Assembly (NCBI RefSeq): GCF_003843875.1
Contig: NZ_RKRF01000007.1
Coordinates: 558,001-622,000 of the forward strand
DNA length: 64,000 bases
Direction: 5' to 3'
Source: Aquisalibacillus elongatus
GTDB lineage: Bacteria; Bacillota; Bacilli; Bacillales; Alkalibacillaceae
The notes below the pieces were generated by a model that saw only the letters and a program-made list of their open reading frames with translations, did not search any database and was not told where the DNA came from. Positions 55,244-63,854 of this stretch are shown piece after piece; position 1 is the stretch's first letter, and each line of letters begins with the position of its first letter. Position numbers and translations under genes: made by a program.

Positions 55244-55274
55244 GACATCCAAAACTGATGCTCATTGCTTTTCT
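55231..55274. terminator. bidirectional terminator between yneK and the sensor kinase
   Basis: Stem AGAAAAGCAATGAG / CTCATTGCTTTTCT between convergent genes. Confidence 0.9.
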
Positions 55275-55282
55275 AGTATTCA

Positions 55283-56344
55283 CTATATTTTAAACCAAAA
55301 AGTATGAAGATGTCCGTTCGAGTTTAAACCAATTGAACCATCGTGTTTATCAATTATTTCTTTTGCAATTGCTAAACCTAAGCCACTTCCTCCACTCTTT
55401 CTTGATCTCCCTTCATCTAACCTATAAAACCGTTTAAAAATATTTTCACTCTCATGTTCTGGAACTTCGTTACCTTCAGATGTAATAGAAAACACATAAC
55501 CTTCATTATCAGAAGATCCTTCAATCACAACAGGTGAAGTCCCGGTATGATAATTCAAAGCATTATCGATTAAATTGGTCACCACTTGTTGAATACCATC
55601 AGGTTGTATTTTAATTCGTTTTGAATCAATTTGCGTTTCGATTTGAATTTGTAATTGTTCAAATTCTAAATTAAATATGGCGATACATCGATTTATAATC
55701 TCGGATATGTCGACTTCTTCTAATTGAATAACACGTTGAGATTTTACGATATCCCATTCTTTTAACTGATCTAATTGATTAATTAATTGTTTGAGATGTT
55801 CTGATTCTGAGTGCAGAGATTCAAATATGGTTTGTTCATAATCTAAATCGCCATTTTTTAATGCATACAAATATCCGTTTAGGTTCGAAATCGGAGTTCT
55901 GATCTCATGCGACAAATCTGAGATCATTTTCTTTCGTAATTGATTATTACGTTCAAGTTGATTTATTAATTCATTATATTGATAAACCAATTCTCCAATT
56001 TCATCATCTGACGTATATTGAACTTGCTCAGGATAAGTTCCTTCTTTTAATTTTTTAGTTGAATGGATCATTTCTTTAATGGGTTTAATCATCGTTTTAG
56101 TCAAATAAAAGTGTAATAAACTACCGATTAAAATCGTTAACATTGCAAAGATAATCAAATACTGTAATAACAACGACTCAAAGCGCTCTTGTTGTTGAGT
56201 ATTAAGATTTCCTAAAGATTCAACTAGCAAACAGGCTGTTTGGTAGATTGCAAAACTGCTCACAATTATAGCTAATGTAATTATGATTAAGTTTAATGAG
56301 GTTAAGCGAAATAATAAACTTTTAAATATCGGATTACGGAACAA
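55283..56344 (-). CDS. sensor histidine kinase of a two-component system
   Basis: About 353 residues. Two membrane helices (about residues 12-32 and 60-82) flank only a very short outer loop, followed by a HAMP linker, HisKA (DLSHEIRTPISNLNGYL) and HATPase with NLIDNALNY and GGSGLGLAIAKEI. TTG 56344 is favoured because AGAGGAATGGGG lies in front and this overlaps the regulator stop by 11 bases; the frame opens at 56401. The small outer part suggests it senses a membrane or intracellular signal, perhaps thiol stress given its neighbours. Confidence 0.85.
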   Translation of the reverse strand: MFRNPIFKSLLFRLTSLNLIIITLAIIVSSFAIYQTACLLVESLGNLNTQQQERFESLLLQYLIIFAMLTILIGSLLHFYLTKTMIKPIKEMIHSTKKLKEGTYPEQVQYTSDDEIGELVYQYNELINQLERNNQLRKKMISDLSHEIRTPISNLNGYLYALKNGDLDYEQTIFESLHSESEHLKQLINQLDQLKEWDIVKSQRVIQLEEVDISEIINRCIAIFNLEFEQLQIQIETQIDSKRIKIQPDGIQQVVTNLIDNALNYHTGTSPVVIEGSSDNEGYVFSITSEGNEVPEHESENIFKRFYRLDEGRSRKSGGSGLGLAIAKEIIDKHDGSIGLNSNGHLHTFWFKI

Positions 56345-57011
56345 ACTTATACCCCATTCCTCTAACCGTTTGAATTCGCCTTCTTGGTTCTCTTTTGTCA
56401 TTTAACTTTATTCTTAGTTTCTTAATATGAGCATCAATCGTACGATCTAATACGTCTTGCTCATTATTTGGGTATAGTTGATTTAATAATTGTTCACGTG
56501 TAAAAACAGTATTTGGATTAGACATTAGGAAATAAAGTAAACTAAACTCGTGCTTCGTTAAGTCTATTTCTTCCCCGTTGAGCAAAACTTCCCCTTTTCT
56601 TACTTTAATACTTAAGCCATCATAAGTGATTTTTTGACAATAATGCCCTGTTCTTCTTAGGACGGCTTCAACATGTGCCATAAGTTCATTTGGGTCGAAT
56701 GGTTTAGTGATATAATCATCAGCTCCCATTCGAAGGCCACTTATTTTATCGTCAACTTGAGCCTTTGCTGATAGCATAATAATGGACACATCTTGTTCTG
56801 TTTCTCTTACCCACTCACAAAATTCTTCTCCGCTTACTTTAGGTAGCATTAAATCTAATATAATAAGGCAAGGCTGATGGTGCAAGAAAACTTCTTTAGC
56901 ATCTTCCCCATCAGCTGCTTCTACGACATGATACTCATTTTTCTCTAAATATAGCTTAACTAAACGCCGAATCATTTGGTCGTCTTCAACAACAAGAATT
57001 GTTTGATCCAT
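56334..57011 (-). CDS. OmpR-family response regulator
   Basis: About 225 residues. Receiver domain: VVEDDQMIRR, phosphorylated Asp in IILDLMLPKVSG (about residue 51), Lys in YITKPFDP. The C-terminal winged helix has HEFSLLYFLMSN, FTREQLLNQLY and RTIDAHIKKLR, ending in RGMGYKF. ATG 57011 is preferred to TTG 57026. It forms a pair with the kinase just downstream and lies behind the tlpA-like gene. Confidence 0.9.
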   Translation of the reverse strand: MDQTILVVEDDQMIRRLVKLYLEKNEYHVVEAADGEDAKEVFLHHQPCLIILDLMLPKVSGEEFCEWVRETEQDVSIIMLSAKAQVDDKISGLRMGADDYITKPFDPNELMAHVEAVLRRTGHYCQKITYDGLSIKVRKGEVLLNGEEIDLTKHEFSLLYFLMSNPNTVFTREQLLNQLYPNNEQDVLDRTIDAHIKKLRIKLNDKREPRRRIQTVRGMGYKFVP

Positions 57012-57053
57012 CTGATAACACCTCAACTACACATTATACGAAACAACATACCG

Positions 57054-57638
57054 TTAATCCATCTTTTCGTACTCTTGAATCATCATTTCATAATTCATGG
57101 CCCCCATTGATTTATGCCTAATAATACCTTGAGAATCAACAAAATATGATGTTGGGTATGCCATGATTTGATATTCAATTGAGACGTCATCATCTTCATC
57201 TATTGGAATTTGGAAAGTCAGACCGAACTCATCTACAAATTCCTCAACATCTTCCATACTATCTTCAGTAGAATATAAATTAACTGCTAGGATTTCTACG
57301 TCTTTTTCTTCATAAAACTTTTGCATATCAGGCATTTCGGCACGGCAAGGTGGACACCATGTTGCCCAGAAGTTAAGCATGACTCGCTTACCTCTATAAT
57401 CTGATAACTTAACCGTTTCACCTTCTAAAGTTTTCAACTCAAAATCAGGGGCCTGGCTACCAACCTCAAGACCAACCTCAGCGTCTTCCACACTTTCATC
57501 ATCAGGCTCGGTGCTCATCATAAAGCCACCATCATCCGAATTTTCATCTTTCTCCCCTTCATTCGTGGAACCAACTAAATCATAAACAGCAAAACCAAAC
57601 ATAGCGATAACGACTAATAAGATAATATATTTTTTCAT
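57054..57638 (-). CDS. TlpA/ResA-like membrane-anchored thioredoxin
   Basis: A 194-residue protein with an N-terminal membrane anchor (about residues 3-20), a Glu/Asp-rich linker and a thioredoxin-like domain with the WCPPC active site (FWATWCPPCRAEMPDM, about residue 95). WCPPC is typical of ResA/TlpA/CcmG-type reductants. It lies between ccdA2 and the two-component genes, so electrons most likely come from that CcdA. Similar in build to YneN at 42798. Confidence 0.88.
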   Translation of the reverse strand: MKKYIILLVVIAMFGFAVYDLVGSTNEGEKDENSDDGGFMMSTEPDDESVEDAEVGLEVGSQAPDFELKTLEGETVKLSDYRGKRVMLNFWATWCPPCRAEMPDMQKFYEEKDVEILAVNLYSTEDSMEDVEEFVDEFGLTFQIPIDEDDDVSIEYQIMAYPTSYFVDSQGIIRHKSMGAMNYEMMIQEYEKMD

Positions 57639-57650
57639 GACTGTCCTCCT

Positions 57651-58394
57651 TTAACCTAGGTTTGCCATCCAAGTATCTTGGACTAGACTTAATAAGAAGC
57701 TTGATATTCTTGACATTTGACCTGTGAATAGTAAAACACCCATGATGATCATTAACGTGCCGCCGACTTTCATAATAATTCCACTATATTTTACGATTAC
57801 TTTTGTGGAGCTAATAAAGAACGTTAAGATTAAAAATGGTAATGCAAATCCAATAACATATAAAATGGTATAGAAAGTGCCTTGGGTCGGGTTACTTGCG
57901 GCAACAACTAAAATTGATGCGAAAATGGGCCCAATACATGGCGTCCACCCAGCTGCAAAACCCATTCCTACAACAATCGTTCCTAAGTATCCAGTAGGTC
58001 TATTAGCAACATTGAATCTTTTTTCTTTCATAAAGGTTGTAATATTTAACCAACCGGCAACAAACAAGCCCATTATGATAATGATAACTCCAGCTATTCT
58101 CTGAATAAATTGACCGGATTCACCTGTTAAAAGTCCTTGTATCCATTGGCCTAAAAACGATACACCGACACCTAAACTAATAAATACTAACGAAACCCCT
58201 ACCAAGAACAAAATCGAATGTAAAAATAACGTTGATTTTATTTTGACATTGTTGCTTGACTCAAGTTCCTTAACACTGATTCCTGTAATGTATGAAAGGT
58301 AAGCTGGGAATAACGGCAGTGTACATGGTGATAAAAAGGATAAAACACCTGCCCCAAAGGCTAACCACAATGTTAAATCTGTTGCTTCAATCAT
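57651..58394 (-). CDS. CcdA-like thiol-disulfide electron carrier (second copy)
   Basis: A 247-residue protein with six membrane helices. The two redox cysteines are in LSFLSPCTLPLFPAYL (about residue 23) and GWTPCIGP (about residue 151), as in CcdA/DsbD-beta. It passes electrons from cytosolic thioredoxin to outer thiol proteins. It starts 12 bases upstream of the tlpA-like gene and overlaps the stop of the membrane protein gene by 4 bases. A separate, ancestral-position ccdA lies at 60186-60887. Confidence 0.9.
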   Translation of the reverse strand: MIEATDLTLWLAFGAGVLSFLSPCTLPLFPAYLSYITGISVKELESSNNVKIKSTLFLHSILFLVGVSLVFISLGVGVSFLGQWIQGLLTGESGQFIQRIAGVIIIIMGLFVAGWLNITTFMKEKRFNVANRPTGYLGTIVVGMGFAAGWTPCIGPIFASILVVAASNPTQGTFYTILYVIGFALPFLILTFFISSTKVIVKYSGIIMKVGGTLMIIMGVLLFTGQMSRISSFLLSLVQDTWMANLG

Positions 58395-59041
58395 GACGTC
58401 ACCTGCTTTCTATTATTTATAAACATTAATACGACCCCTATAATCATAAGAACGACAAAAAACCAAGGTGATATTAAATAACCAAACACCGTCGTAAATG
58501 GTAATGTCATTGCCAACAACCACTGGCCTGTCCCCCATATGATCAAGATAAGTCCACTTAATAATTGTTTAGATAGGTAAGTATTTAATACAACAAATAT
58601 AATGGTTAAGGTGACTAATAAAGTTAAGTATCGCCATCCATAAGTATTATCCTGCCAAACTAAATCCATAAATTCATAAAAGAATGAAGCTAAAAGTACA
58701 ATACCAATCGTCGTATAACTAAATAGTGCTAATTGCACTTTCTTTTGTATAACTTTACGGACGACTAATAATAAAGATATGACAAAGGCAAAATAAAATG
58801 CGCTTGAATGACTCGGATACGCTAAGACAACGATTGGATCTTTAATAAATGTAGAAACATTAAAAACGATTTTTCCAATCCAGATTAAAATAATAAAATT
58901 AGTAACAAATGACAAAACCTCTTCAATATATGTCTTTTTGGTTTGTTTTGTTTCATCACTAATGATATAAAATGATGCCATAGCTAAAATAAAACTTGCA
59001 ACGAGTATTGCGACAGAAATTACCGCTGATGTTGCGCTCAT
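58391..59041 (-). CDS. hypothetical polytopic membrane protein
   Basis: A 216-residue, highly hydrophobic protein with about seven helices and few charged loops (one near residues 30-42). No cysteine pair or other motif was recognised. It overlaps the second ccdA by 4 bases and thus begins the redox operon membrane protein-ccdA-tlpA-regulator-kinase. It may be a partner of that system, but this is inference from position only. Confidence 0.65.
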   Translation of the reverse strand: MSATSAVISVAILVASFILAMASFYIISDETKQTKKTYIEEVLSFVTNFIILIWIGKIVFNVSTFIKDPIVVLAYPSHSSAFYFAFVISLLLVVRKVIQKKVQLALFSYTTIGIVLLASFFYEFMDLVWQDNTYGWRYLTLLVTLTIIFVVLNTYLSKQLLSGLILIIWGTGQWLLAMTLPFTTVFGYLISPWFFVVLMIIGVVLMFINNRKQVTS

Positions 59042-59127
59042 ATACTCACCTTCTCTTTCTATAAATAATCATAATAAATGTTTATGAAAGTTTGATGAAA
59101 GCTAAAATATTTTATCCCAAAGAAAAA

Positions 59128-59155
59128 AGTTCACGATTAATTAGATCGTGAACTT
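59128..59155 (-). terminator. terminator at the end of ccdC
   Basis: Stem AAGTTCACGAT / ATCGTGAACTT with the ccdC stop near the loop, followed on the minus strand by TTTTTT. Confidence 0.9.
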
Positions 59156-59649
59156 AGTTTAAATTGATTCATATTTAAGTTTTGCCTTAACTTAATGAAT
59201 TTTAATAACATAGCAATTCTCCAAGTAAATAACATTCCAAAGGCTAATAAATAAAACATTCCACTAGTTTCACCAACAGATATCCCTTGTCCTAAGTAAA
59301 TCTTTAAAGCAATCCTTAATAAAAGTAAAAAAATCAAAATAAATATAAATACTTTAGAAGGTTTTAAGTAAATGTTATTTCCCTTGATCTCAAAGTTTGA
59401 TGTTAATATTAGCAAAACTGAAAAGACCATACCAACTGACAAGGCTTCTAATACTTGCCACCACGATACTTGGAAATATGGGAATAAAAACATTAACGCT
59501 CCAGTGCTCATGGCAATTGGAGGTATTATAATTTTTTTAACGGATGCTGGCTTCTTTGACGCCCGCGAACGAACTATTATCATCATAGTCGCCATCAAAA
59601 CAAACATAATAGACGTCAGAACAGCAAATAATGTACTCTCAAAGAACAC
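59137..59649 (-). CDS. ccdC: CcdC-like membrane protein (DUF1453, YneJ)
   Basis: A 170-residue protein with about five hydrophobic helices. The segment RSRASKKPASVKKIIIPP followed by MSTGALMFLFP and the C-terminal RIALKIYLGQ agree with CcdC/YneJ proteins. It lies in its B. subtilis neighbourhood beside ccdA and yneK. The GTG start overlaps the ribosome site within the end of the MnhB-like gene. The function of CcdC is not fully known; it was linked to cytochrome c maturation by position. Confidence 0.8.
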   Translation of the reverse strand: MFFESTLFAVLTSIMFVLMATMMIIVRSRASKKPASVKKIIIPPIAMSTGALMFLFPYFQVSWWQVLEALSVGMVFSVLLILTSNFEIKGNNIYLKPSKVFIFILIFLLLLRIALKIYLGQGISVGETSGMFYLLAFGMLFTWRIAMLLKFIKLRQNLNMNQFKLSSRSN

Positions 59650-59652
59650 CTT

Positions 59653-60108
59653 TTATACACCTACATCTTCATTGGAATCATCATCTGAATCTGTAGCAAT
59701 AGATAGAATAATGGTTAGTGTAATCCCAACAACAACTAAATATACACCTAGGTCAAAAATCATAGCAGTTGCTAAATGCTTTTCACCTAAGATTGGAAAA
59801 TTAAAATAGTCTGATGTTTGAGATAAGAAAGCTTCACCAAAAGCAATAGCTCCAATTCCTGATAACAGTGTGATTAGAAGGCCAACTACAGCAATGAGTC
59901 TAAAGTTTATCGGTAAGATCTTTTTAATCTTCTCATACCCATACGTCATGTACATTAAAATAAAAGCAGCTGCTGTTGTCAATCCTCCTATGAACCCACC
60001 ACCTGGTGCATTATGTCCTGCAAAGAATAAGTATACGGAAAAACCTAATAAAAGAAATGCAATGAGTTGTGTTGTCGTACGTAATATAAGATCGTTTGGT
60101 TGGTTCAT
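59653..60108 (-). CDS. orphan MnhB/MrpB-like Na+/H+ antiporter subunit
   Basis: About 151 residues with four membrane helices, matching the MnhB domain: LGFSVYLFFAGHNAPGGGFIGGL (about residues 17-39) is its hallmark. MrpB is normally one of seven subunits of the Mrp antiporter. None of the others is present within this window. It lies directly between ccdA and ccdC, 3 bases before ccdC. ATG 60108 is set by AAGGAG 8 bases upstream. The role as a lone subunit is unknown. Confidence 0.8.
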   Translation of the reverse strand: MNQPNDLILRTTTQLIAFLLLGFSVYLFFAGHNAPGGGFIGGLTTAAAFILMYMTYGYEKIKKILPINFRLIAVVGLLITLLSGIGAIAFGEAFLSQTSDYFNFPILGEKHLATAMIFDLGVYLVVVGITLTIILSIATDSDDDSNEDVGV

Positions 60109-60185
60109 CTTCATAACTCCTTATTTCTTCACGATTCGATGATACTCTTATTCTAATACAATTAATATATGAAAGACAAATCATA

Positions 60186-60887
60186 TTAAAAACCAGAAAA
60201 GCCAAATAGCCCTGCTAAATATTGGGTTAAGTCTCTCATCCAGTCAAAGAACAGTGCAACACCTAAGAATATTAGTACATAACCACCTATTTTTGTAATT
60301 GTTTTAGCGTATCGTTTTAACCAATCCAATTTACCTACAAAGAATGATAAAACAAAGAATGGGATTGAGAATCCTAATGAGTAAGCTGTCATTAAGACAA
60401 CACTAGTTTGTGGTTCAGTAGCAGCAAGTGTAATGACTGCCATTAAAATTGGACCTGTACACGGTGTCCAGCTCATAGAAAATGCCATTCCAATAAATAA
60501 TGTTCCTATATAACCAGCTGGTCGATTTTTTAATGTGACTTTTCGTTCTTTCATTAAAAATTCGAAATTAAAGACACCTAACATCACAAATCCAAAGAAT
60601 ATGATTAGAACTGCCCCTAATTGGCGAATTAAATCGCGGTAAGTAAGTAAAAAGTCACCAATTAGATAACCTGAAAAACCAAGCATAATAAAAATCGACG
60701 AAAATCCAATTAAGAAAAATAAGGTATGTAACATACTACGTTTTCTTAACATAGCATTTTCTGTTTTAAGTTCTTCAACGCTCATCCCTGTTACATAAGA
60801 TAGAAAAACAGGATATAGAGGTAATACGCATGGTGATATAAAAGACAGAAAACCTGCCCCGAATGCCAAAAATATATTAACATCCAT
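60186..60887 (-). CDS. ccdA: cytochrome c biogenesis thiol-disulfide carrier CcdA
   Basis: About 233 residues (B. subtilis CcdA is 235) with six membrane helices. Redox cysteines are in LSFISPCVLPLYPVFL (about residue 19) and SWTPCTGP (about residue 145). It lies in the ancestral order yneF-ccdA-ccdC and so is the true orthologue. ATG 60887 follows AAAGGAAG. Confidence 0.92.
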   Translation of the reverse strand: MDVNIFLAFGAGFLSFISPCVLPLYPVFLSYVTGMSVEELKTENAMLRKRSMLHTLFFLIGFSSIFIMLGFSGYLIGDFLLTYRDLIRQLGAVLIIFFGFVMLGVFNFEFLMKERKVTLKNRPAGYIGTLFIGMAFSMSWTPCTGPILMAVITLAATEPQTSVVLMTAYSLGFSIPFFVLSFFVGKLDWLKRYAKTITKIGGYVLIFLGVALFFDWMRDLTQYLAGLFGFSGF

Positions 60888-60976
60888 TTTATTACTTCCT
60901 TTCACATCAATCTAACACTATCGTATCAAATAAAATCCCGACAGCGAGGATTGATGCTTGACTATTTAGTGAAAAT

Positions 60977-61004
60977 TAAAAAAGAGATAGACCCATCGTC
61001 TATC
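60977..61004 (-). terminator. terminator of yneF
   Basis: Stem GATAGAC / GTCTATC with a 5-base loop, followed on the minus strand by CTCTTTTTT. Confidence 0.8.
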
Positions 61005-61009
61005 CCCCT

Positions 61010-61249
61010 TTATTTTTTCTTCTTATTTGGCGTTTCCATTTGTTGATTCATTTGCTTCATCATTTGATTAATTTTCTTCTGTGATGGCTTTTGACCCATT
61101 TGCATCATCATGGTACGAAGCATTTGTTCATTAATTGGTGGGTTTTTCTTTAAATAATTCATCATCGTTTTACGCGCAATAAAGAATCCGATGACTAGTC
61201 CCACTATTAAAGCTGCAATAGCGATGAGTACGACCCAAATTGTGCTCAT
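61010..61249 (-). CDS. yneF: UPF0154 membrane protein YneF
   Basis: A 79-residue protein with one N-terminal membrane helix (about residues 5-25) followed by a basic helical tail: [26 protein letters not shown] is the YneF hallmark. It lies between sirA and ccdA as in B. subtilis. Function unknown. Confidence 0.92.
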   Translation of the reverse strand: MSTIWVVLIAIAALIVGLVIGFFIARKTMMNYLKKNPPINEQMLRTMMMQMGQKPSQKKINQMMKQMNQQMETPNKKKK

Positions 61250-61321
61250 TATTAAATTTTCCTCCTTCTAGTTGTCTCTCAATAAGTATATTAAAACATC
61301 TGTATTATGACAATAGAGTTT

Positions 61322-61753
61322 TTATAGAGAATATATTTCTTTACCAGCGAATGGTGTAATCCAACCACATTCAAAAGTTTCAAAGTTTACTGCGAAAATA
61401 TGTGGATGAAAAGACTTTAAATACTGAAACAGTAATTGATCTAAATCAATAATAGACTGAGCATGTATCGTTAAGACATATTCATCTACTTCAATATTAA
61501 TAAATTGTCCCTCAACACCGATCATAATTTGATCACGATTGATTTTAAGTGTTAGTTCATGATCAATTGCGTCATTAAGATGTAAATATAAGTCCTTAGT
61601 ATTAATTTTGTCTAATACTAATTTGTACTGACTTCTAGCTTCTTCAGGATATTCTAGCAATTGTTCATATAAGAAACGATAAACCGTATCAATTTTATAA
61701 TAAAAATGCTGAGCGTAATCTGACTTAAAAAGATATAAAGAATATTGATACAT
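61322..61753 (-). CDS. sirA: sporulation inhibitor of replication SirA
   Basis: A 143-residue protein in the exact position of B. subtilis sirA (between tkt and yneF) and close to its length. The opening YSLYLFKSDYAQHFYYK and the closing FAVNFETFECGWITPF resemble the SirA pattern. SirA binds the N-terminal domain of DnaA to block replication at sporulation. ATG 61753 is set by AAAGGGGGA. A very strong inverted repeat covers this ribosome site and the start. Confidence 0.8.
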   Translation of the reverse strand: MYQYSLYLFKSDYAQHFYYKIDTVYRFLYEQLLEYPEEARSQYKLVLDKINTKDLYLHLNDAIDHELTLKINRDQIMIGVEGQFINIEVDEYVLTIHAQSIIDLDQLLFQYLKSFHPHIFAVNFETFECGWITPFAGKEIYSL

Positions 61754-61786
61754 GATATGTCCCCCTTTTGGGACATATCGTATCAA
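61745..61786 (-). promoter_or_regulatory. extended hairpin hiding the sirA ribosome site and start codon
   Basis: A perfect 10-bp stem GATATGTCCC / GGGACATATC (61754-61779) with a 6-base loop, extended by a further 7-bp stem TTGATAC / GTATCAA (61745-61751 with 61780-61786) past a 2-base bulge. In the RNA the AAAGGGGG site lies in loop and stem and the ATG lies in the bulge and lower stem. Confidence 0.75.
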
Positions 61787-61850
61787 TAATATACAGCGAA
61801 ATTTGTCAAAGTTTCAGTTGATATTGAAAAACCTTGAATTTTTTACAACA

Positions 61851-63854
61851 TTATTTGCTTAATAATTGTTTTGCCTTTTCAACTACATTCTCAACTGTAA
61901 ATCCATACTCTTCCATCACTTTGTTTCCTGGAGCTGAAGCACCGTACTTAGAAATACCTAAAACATCTCCGTTAATGCCCGTGTAACGCTCCCAGCCAAA
62001 TGGTGATGCCATTTCAACTGCTAGTCGCTTCTCGACACTTGATGGTAATACAGACTCTTTGTATTGGTCATCTTGCTGACCGAATAAAAACCATGATGGC
62101 ATACTTACAACTTGAGCATGAATGCCTTCTTCTTTCAATTGTTCGCTAGCCTTATAAACAAGTTGAACTTCAGAACCAGAAGCTAATAATAATAAGTCTG
62201 CCTGATCTTTTTCAGCTTCTTTTACAATATACGCACCCTTTTGAACGCCTTCTTTTGCCTTGCTTGCTGTCTCAGGTAAAATTGGAAGACCTTGTCTTGT
62301 CAACACAAGTGCTGTAGGCTCTGTCTCGGACTGAAGAGCAATTTCCCAAGCCGCTTTTGTCTCATTTGCATCCGCAGGGCGAATTAAGTTTAAGTTAGGC
62401 ATTGCACGTAGTGAAGGTAACTGTTCAATTGGTTCGTGTGTAGGACCGTCTTCACCTACTGCAATGGAATCATGGGTAAATACGTAAGTTGATGGTATTC
62501 CCATTAAAGCTGATAATCTAAGTGCAGGTCTTAAGTAATCACTAAATACAAAGAATGTTCCTGCATAAGCATTAACGCCACCATGTAATGTCATCCCATT
62601 TAGCGCACATGCCATAGCGAATTCACGTACACCAAACCAAATATTACGTCCTGAATAATCAGGATACTTGAAGTCGTCTTCTTCTTTTAGCGTCGTTTTA
62701 TTCGAACCAGCTAAATCAGCACTTCCTCCAAATAAGTTTGGAATATTTTGAGCAAGAGCATTTAAAACTTCTCCTGATGCAGCGCGTGTAGCTAATGCTT
62801 TTGAGTTTTCATCGTACTCCGGAAGATCAGCATCCCAACCTTCTGGAAGTTCGCCATTAATCGCTTGTTCAAATTCCGCAGCTAATTCTGGATGAGCTTC
62901 CTTGTATTGTTCAAATAGATTCACCCAATCCTCTTCAGCTTTTTTACCACGATTAACTGCTTTTTCTTCAAAGTCAGCTTTAACATCTTCAGGTACGTGG
63001 AATTCATCATGATCCCACTCATAGTGTGCTTTAGCCAATTGACGTTCGTCATTACCTAAAGGCAAACCATGCGCATCAGCTTTTCCGCCTTTATTTGGAG
63101 CACCATAACCAATAACCGTTTTGACTTCGATTAATGTTGGTTGATCTTGATTAGTTCTTGCATCTTGAAGTGCTTTTTCAATCGTTTCCGTATCATTACC
63201 GTCTTCTACACGAATGACCTGCCAGCCATATGACTTAAAACGATCTTCTACACTTTCAGAGAATGAACGATGTAAGTCACCGTCTAATGAAATATCATTA
63301 GAATCATACATCACAATTAACTTACCTAATTTTAAGTGACCTGCTAATGAGGCTGATTCTTGAGAAACACCTTCCATTAGATCTCCATCACCACAAATGC
63401 TATAAGTATAATGGTCCACAACAGGGAATTGATCCGTGTTATATTTAGAAGCTAAAAACCTCTCAGCCATTGCCATCCCAACTGACATAGCAATACCTTG
63501 TCCTAATGGTCCAGTTGTAGCTTCCACTCCATCTGTATGACCGTACTCTGGGTGTCCTGGAGTATTAGAACCCCATTGTCGGAAGTTTTTAAGGTCATCC
63601 ATAGATACTTTATATCCTGATAAATGTAGTAAGGAATAAAGTAGCATCGACCCATGACCAGCTGATAAGACAAAACGATCACGGTTAAACCATGTCGAAT
63701 GCTTAGGATTATGATTCATGACCTTCGTCCAAAGTGTATACGCCATTGGTGCAGCACCCATTGGCATACCTGGGTGTCCAGAACTCGCTTTTTCAACTGC
63801 ATCAATTGTTAGTGTGCGAATTGTATTAATTGATTTTTGCTCTACAGTACTCAT
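61851..63854 (-). CDS. tkt: transketolase
   Basis: A 667-residue thiamine-diphosphate enzyme of the pentose phosphate pathway. It has the ThDP-binding GDGDLMEGVSQE (about residue 153), GHPGMPMGAAPMAY at the N-terminus and the C-terminal transketolase pyrimidine domain with VFTHDSIAVGEDGPTHEPIEQ. ATG 63854 gives the length of the B. subtilis enzyme and follows GAAAGGGG; the frame stays open 44 codons upstream. Confidence 0.96.
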   Translation of the reverse strand: MSTVEQKSINTIRTLTIDAVEKASSGHPGMPMGAAPMAYTLWTKVMNHNPKHSTWFNRDRFVLSAGHGSMLLYSLLHLSGYKVSMDDLKNFRQWGSNTPGHPEYGHTDGVEATTGPLGQGIAMSVGMAMAERFLASKYNTDQFPVVDHYTYSICGDGDLMEGVSQESASLAGHLKLGKLIVMYDSNDISLDGDLHRSFSESVEDRFKSYGWQVIRVEDGNDTETIEKALQDARTNQDQPTLIEVKTVIGYGAPNKGGKADAHGLPLGNDERQLAKAHYEWDHDEFHVPEDVKADFEEKAVNRGKKAEEDWVNLFEQYKEAHPELAAEFEQAINGELPEGWDADLPEYDENSKALATRAASGEVLNALAQNIPNLFGGSADLAGSNKTTLKEEDDFKYPDYSGRNIWFGVREFAMACALNGMTLHGGVNAYAGTFFVFSDYLRPALRLSALMGIPSTYVFTHDSIAVGEDGPTHEPIEQLPSLRAMPNLNLIRPADANETKAAWEIALQSETEPTALVLTRQGLPILPETASKAKEGVQKGAYIVKEAEKDQADLLLLASGSEVQLVYKASEQLKEEGIHAQVVSMPSWFLFGQQDDQYKESVLPSSVEKRLAVEMASPFGWERYTGINGDVLGISKYGASAPGNKVMEEYGFTVENVVEKAKQLLSK

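Noticed and set aside
59653-60108. Part of a full Mrp antiporter operon
   Set aside because: No MrpA, C, D, E, F or G homologue was found on either side within the window.
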